This document shows, piece by piece, positions 62,226 to 64,000 of a stretch of DNA of 64,000 nt (its first letter is position 1; each line of letters begins with the position of its first letter). The notes beneath the pieces are model-generated. The model was not told the origin of the DNA, searched no databases, and worked only from the letters and a program-made list of their open reading frames with translations. The DNA is from Photobacterium salinisoli (GTDB lineage: Bacteria > Pseudomonadota > Gammaproteobacteria > Enterobacterales > Vibrionaceae). The stretch is from assembly GCF_003614885.1 (NCBI RefSeq), contig NZ_QZMS01000007.1, positions 1 through 64,000 of the forward strand, given 5' to 3'. The translations under genes were made by a program, and so were the position numbers.

Positions 62226-62739
62226 GATGAGTCTCAATGGATGGAACAGAAGCTGATATCAATATTATTTACTTTTCATTGCACAAAAATTGTGACAAAT
62301 GAAGAAAAACAATACGGAGAATTCTATATAGCTATACGACGGTTGTATATGGAAATTTAACTTTTTAAGGTGACTGATTATTGACGGTTTTTTGGTTAAA
62401 AATTTGTCACTTAAGATCACCTGTAGTGAGTACCTGGACATAAAAAGCAAGAAAAAGGACAATATCTTGTTCGGTTGGGTCTCACAGTAGTAACAGCCAA
62501 TGTGCCAGAGAGAAAACGTAAAAATAAAACAATATATTATTATCTGTTTTATAGTGATAGAAATAATATTAATTTCATCAGTCTTTAAATGATTGATTTC
62601 TATACTCATACCTATTGTTAATGTTTAAAGTGTTTTTAATTCAGGCATTAACTTCATAATTATCAGTAATGCACCTTGTTGACTATTGTTATAGTTGAAT
62701 ATAGCATCCGCCTGTTTGGTCATAATCAAGGATGTAACA
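62226..62739. other. AT-rich intergenic region between chemoreceptor and PP-loop gene
   Basis: About 510 bases, strikingly richer in A and T than the rest of the window. I support no gene here. A 114-codon minus-strand reading frame (62265-62609) is mostly Ile, Phe and Tyr, has no ribosome site that I can see and looks like chance. The region must hold promoters for both divergent genes. Confidence 0.5.
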
Positions 62740-63450
62740 ATGAGTATAAAGACAAATCATGGATGTGATAAAAAACCGCAACTGGTTATGTTTACCGGGG
62801 GCAGAGACAGTACCCTTGCCGCCAGCTATTTAATGCTAAATGGTATTCCGGTTCATTTGTTTACCGCTAATAGTGGTTGCGGGTTACACAGAAAGCTATT
62901 GCCTTTACGTGTAGAGGAGTTGAAATACAGATTTGGCGATTTAGTGCTAACGCATGAAGTGGTAGATATCAGTGGTAGTTTCAGAAGTATTGCAATAGAG
63001 AATATTGAAAGCGATTTTGCCAAGTATAAAAAGAACCTGATATTGCTGGGTGAAAAAATGGCGATTCATGCCCACGTGATCGATTATTGCACTCGAAATG
63101 GTATCGATATTATTAATGACGGTATCGTTGAATACCAGAAAGAATTTCCAGAGCAGCGTTTGGTCGCAAAAGAATATTTCGTCGATTATATGAAACGGTT
63201 CGGTATTACCTATAACAGTCCTGTTTATCACATGGCCCAGTCACAAGATGAAGTAAAGTATCGCCTGCTGCAATTAGGACTATCGACAAAATCACTGGAA
63301 GGTGTGTCGATTTTTGGCGATTCAGCCACCATCGCTTCTGATGAAACCATTTTGGAATATCTGGCGGACAAGGAAAGTCTTTGCGATGACATTATTCATT
63401 TTCTGTCAGGTAAACTGAAAAATTATCAAGCATTGAGAAAAGCATCCTGA
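62740..63450 (+). CDS. Predicted PP-loop ATPase of unknown function (adenine nucleotide alpha hydrolase fold)
   Basis: A 236-aa protein. Near the N-terminus the segment [17 protein letters not shown] (about 16-32) is a PP-loop (SGGxDS-type) for ATP to AMP cleavage, as in QueC, TtcA or GuaA. The rest has no four-Cys zinc site, so it is not an ordinary QueC. The middle part [32 protein letters not shown] has charged residues that could line a site. The ATG at 62740 has AAGGA 8 bases upstream; an in-frame ATG or ATA-like start 45 bases upstream is not supported. It is not part of the conserved block and is followed by a Nudix gene. Confidence 0.75.
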   Translation: MSIKTNHGCDKKPQLVMFTGGRDSTLAASYLMLNGIPVHLFTANSGCGLHRKLLPLRVEELKYRFGDLVLTHEVVDISGSFRSIAIENIESDFAKYKKNLILLGEKMAIHAHVIDYCTRNGIDIINDGIVEYQKEFPEQRLVAKEYFVDYMKRFGITYNSPVYHMAQSQDEVKYRLLQLGLSTKSLEGVSIFGDSATIASDETILEYLADKESLCDDIIHFLSGKLKNYQALRKAS

Positions 63451-63557
63451 ACGCATTGATACGTTTGTATCTGATATGTTTGACGATGCATTAATGATGT
63501 AAGAGTGCTGTTGATACGGCACTCTTATTGACTTTCGAGAGAAAAGTGACTCTGGAA

Positions 63558-64000
63558 ATGAAAACGATAAAAAAATATGCTGCTGTTATATGCCGAGCCG
63601 GGCAAATTTTGCTGGTCAGGAAAAAAGGGACAGATATGTTTATCTCTCCGGGCGGTAAACCCGAAGACGGTGAAACGAAAAAAGCGTGCCTTGAACGGGA
63701 GTTAAACGAAGAGCTCGGCGTAGAGCTGGTGAGCGCTGAATATTTTGGCACATTTACTCGAAAAAGTGCTTTTGAAGACACTTTGGTAGAGATTGAAGTA
63801 GATATTGTAAAGATATTCGGTCAGCCGAAACCATGTTCTGAAATTGAAGAAATAGCCTGGATGGATGGAGAACACCTGGAAAATGGCGTCGCGATAGGCA
63901 GTGTTTTTGCTATTGATGTTATTCCTTCTCTGATCAGAAATGGGTTAGTCAGGAAGTCTGGGAAGAAAATCAATAACGATCTTCCTAATATGCTGGTGTT
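63558..64000 (+). CDS. Nudix hydrolase (partial, cut by window edge)
   Basis: An open frame of at least 147 codons with no stop before the window ends. It begins MKTIKKYAAVICRAGQILLV. A complete Nudix box (G-x5-E-x7-REL-x-EE-x-G-V) occupies about residues 33-55, starting GKPEDGETKKAC. Nudix enzymes cleave nucleoside diphosphate-linked substrates; this one's substrate is unknown. A GTG 12 bases upstream (63546), preceded by GAGAG, is an alternative start. It lies 107 bases after the PP-loop gene on the same strand. Confidence 0.85.
   Translation, partial: MKTIKKYAAVICRAGQILLVRKKGTDMFISPGGKPEDGETKKACLERELNEELGVELVSAEYFGTFTRKSAFEDTLVEIEVDIVKIFGQPKPCSEIEEIAWMDGEHLENGVAIGSVFAIDVIPSLIRNGLVRKSGKKINNDLPNMLV

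Noticed and set aside
62265..62609. A 114-codon minus-strand frame in the AT-rich gap
   Set aside because: Its composition (Ile, Phe, Tyr, Ser) reflects AT richness; no ribosome site or known domain is seen. A small real gene cannot be fully excluded.

Overview
The window is a stretch of core chromosome from a gammaproteobacterium of the family Vibrionaceae. A Photobacterium-like genus is my best guess, from gene order, protein sequences and the large tRNA array; the species cannot be told from the sequence. Nearly every protein is a close relative of an E. coli or Vibrio housekeeping protein. The order reads like four E. coli chromosome blocks joined end to end.

Layout. 1-540: the end of an rRNA operon (23S 3' end, 5S, tRNA-Asp, tRNA-Trp), then an 82-bp tandem repeat carrying damaged copies of the tRNA-Trp 3' half. 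964-12579: yafD, a Yip1-like membrane protein, mltD, gloB, yafS, rnhA, dnaQ, a TIGR03503 protein, fadE, gmhA and yafJ. 12645-26787: purine and pyrimidine genes (purN, purM, upp, uraA), DUF2066 and DUF2069 proteins, a WrbA-like flavodoxin, yfgD, bepA, a TusA-like protein, perM, an EamA transporter, bcp, gcvR, dapA and bamC. 26926-47383: lipoate synthesis (lipA, lipB, ybeD), cell-wall elongation (dacA, rlpA, rodA, mrdA), ribosome and replication factors (rlmH, rsfS, holA), lptE, leuS, ybeL, the lnt-corC-ybeY-ybeZ-miaB run and ubiF.

47564-49823 is an array of 19 tRNA genes on the minus strand, made only of tRNA-Leu(CAG), tRNA-Leu(TAG), tRNA-Gln(TTG) and elongator tRNA-Met(CAT). It has one clear promoter and one terminator. 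Its spacers carry stem-loops: one directly 3' of every tRNA-Met, and complementary flanks around most tRNA-Leu(CAG) genes.

50090-60232 continues with ychF, pth, prs, ispE, lolB, hemA, prfA, prmC, sirB2, sirB1 and kdsA. A methyl-accepting chemotaxis protein with an amino-acid-type dCache sensor follows. After an AT-rich gap of about 500 bases, the last 1.3 kb holds a PP-loop ATPase of unknown function and the start of a Nudix hydrolase cut off by the window edge. This right edge is the only part that looks accessory.

No insertion sequence, prophage, CRISPR array or restriction system is visible. The clearest candidates for undescribed biology are the tRNA-array spacer stem-loops, the tRNA-Trp remnants and the PP-loop/Nudix pair.
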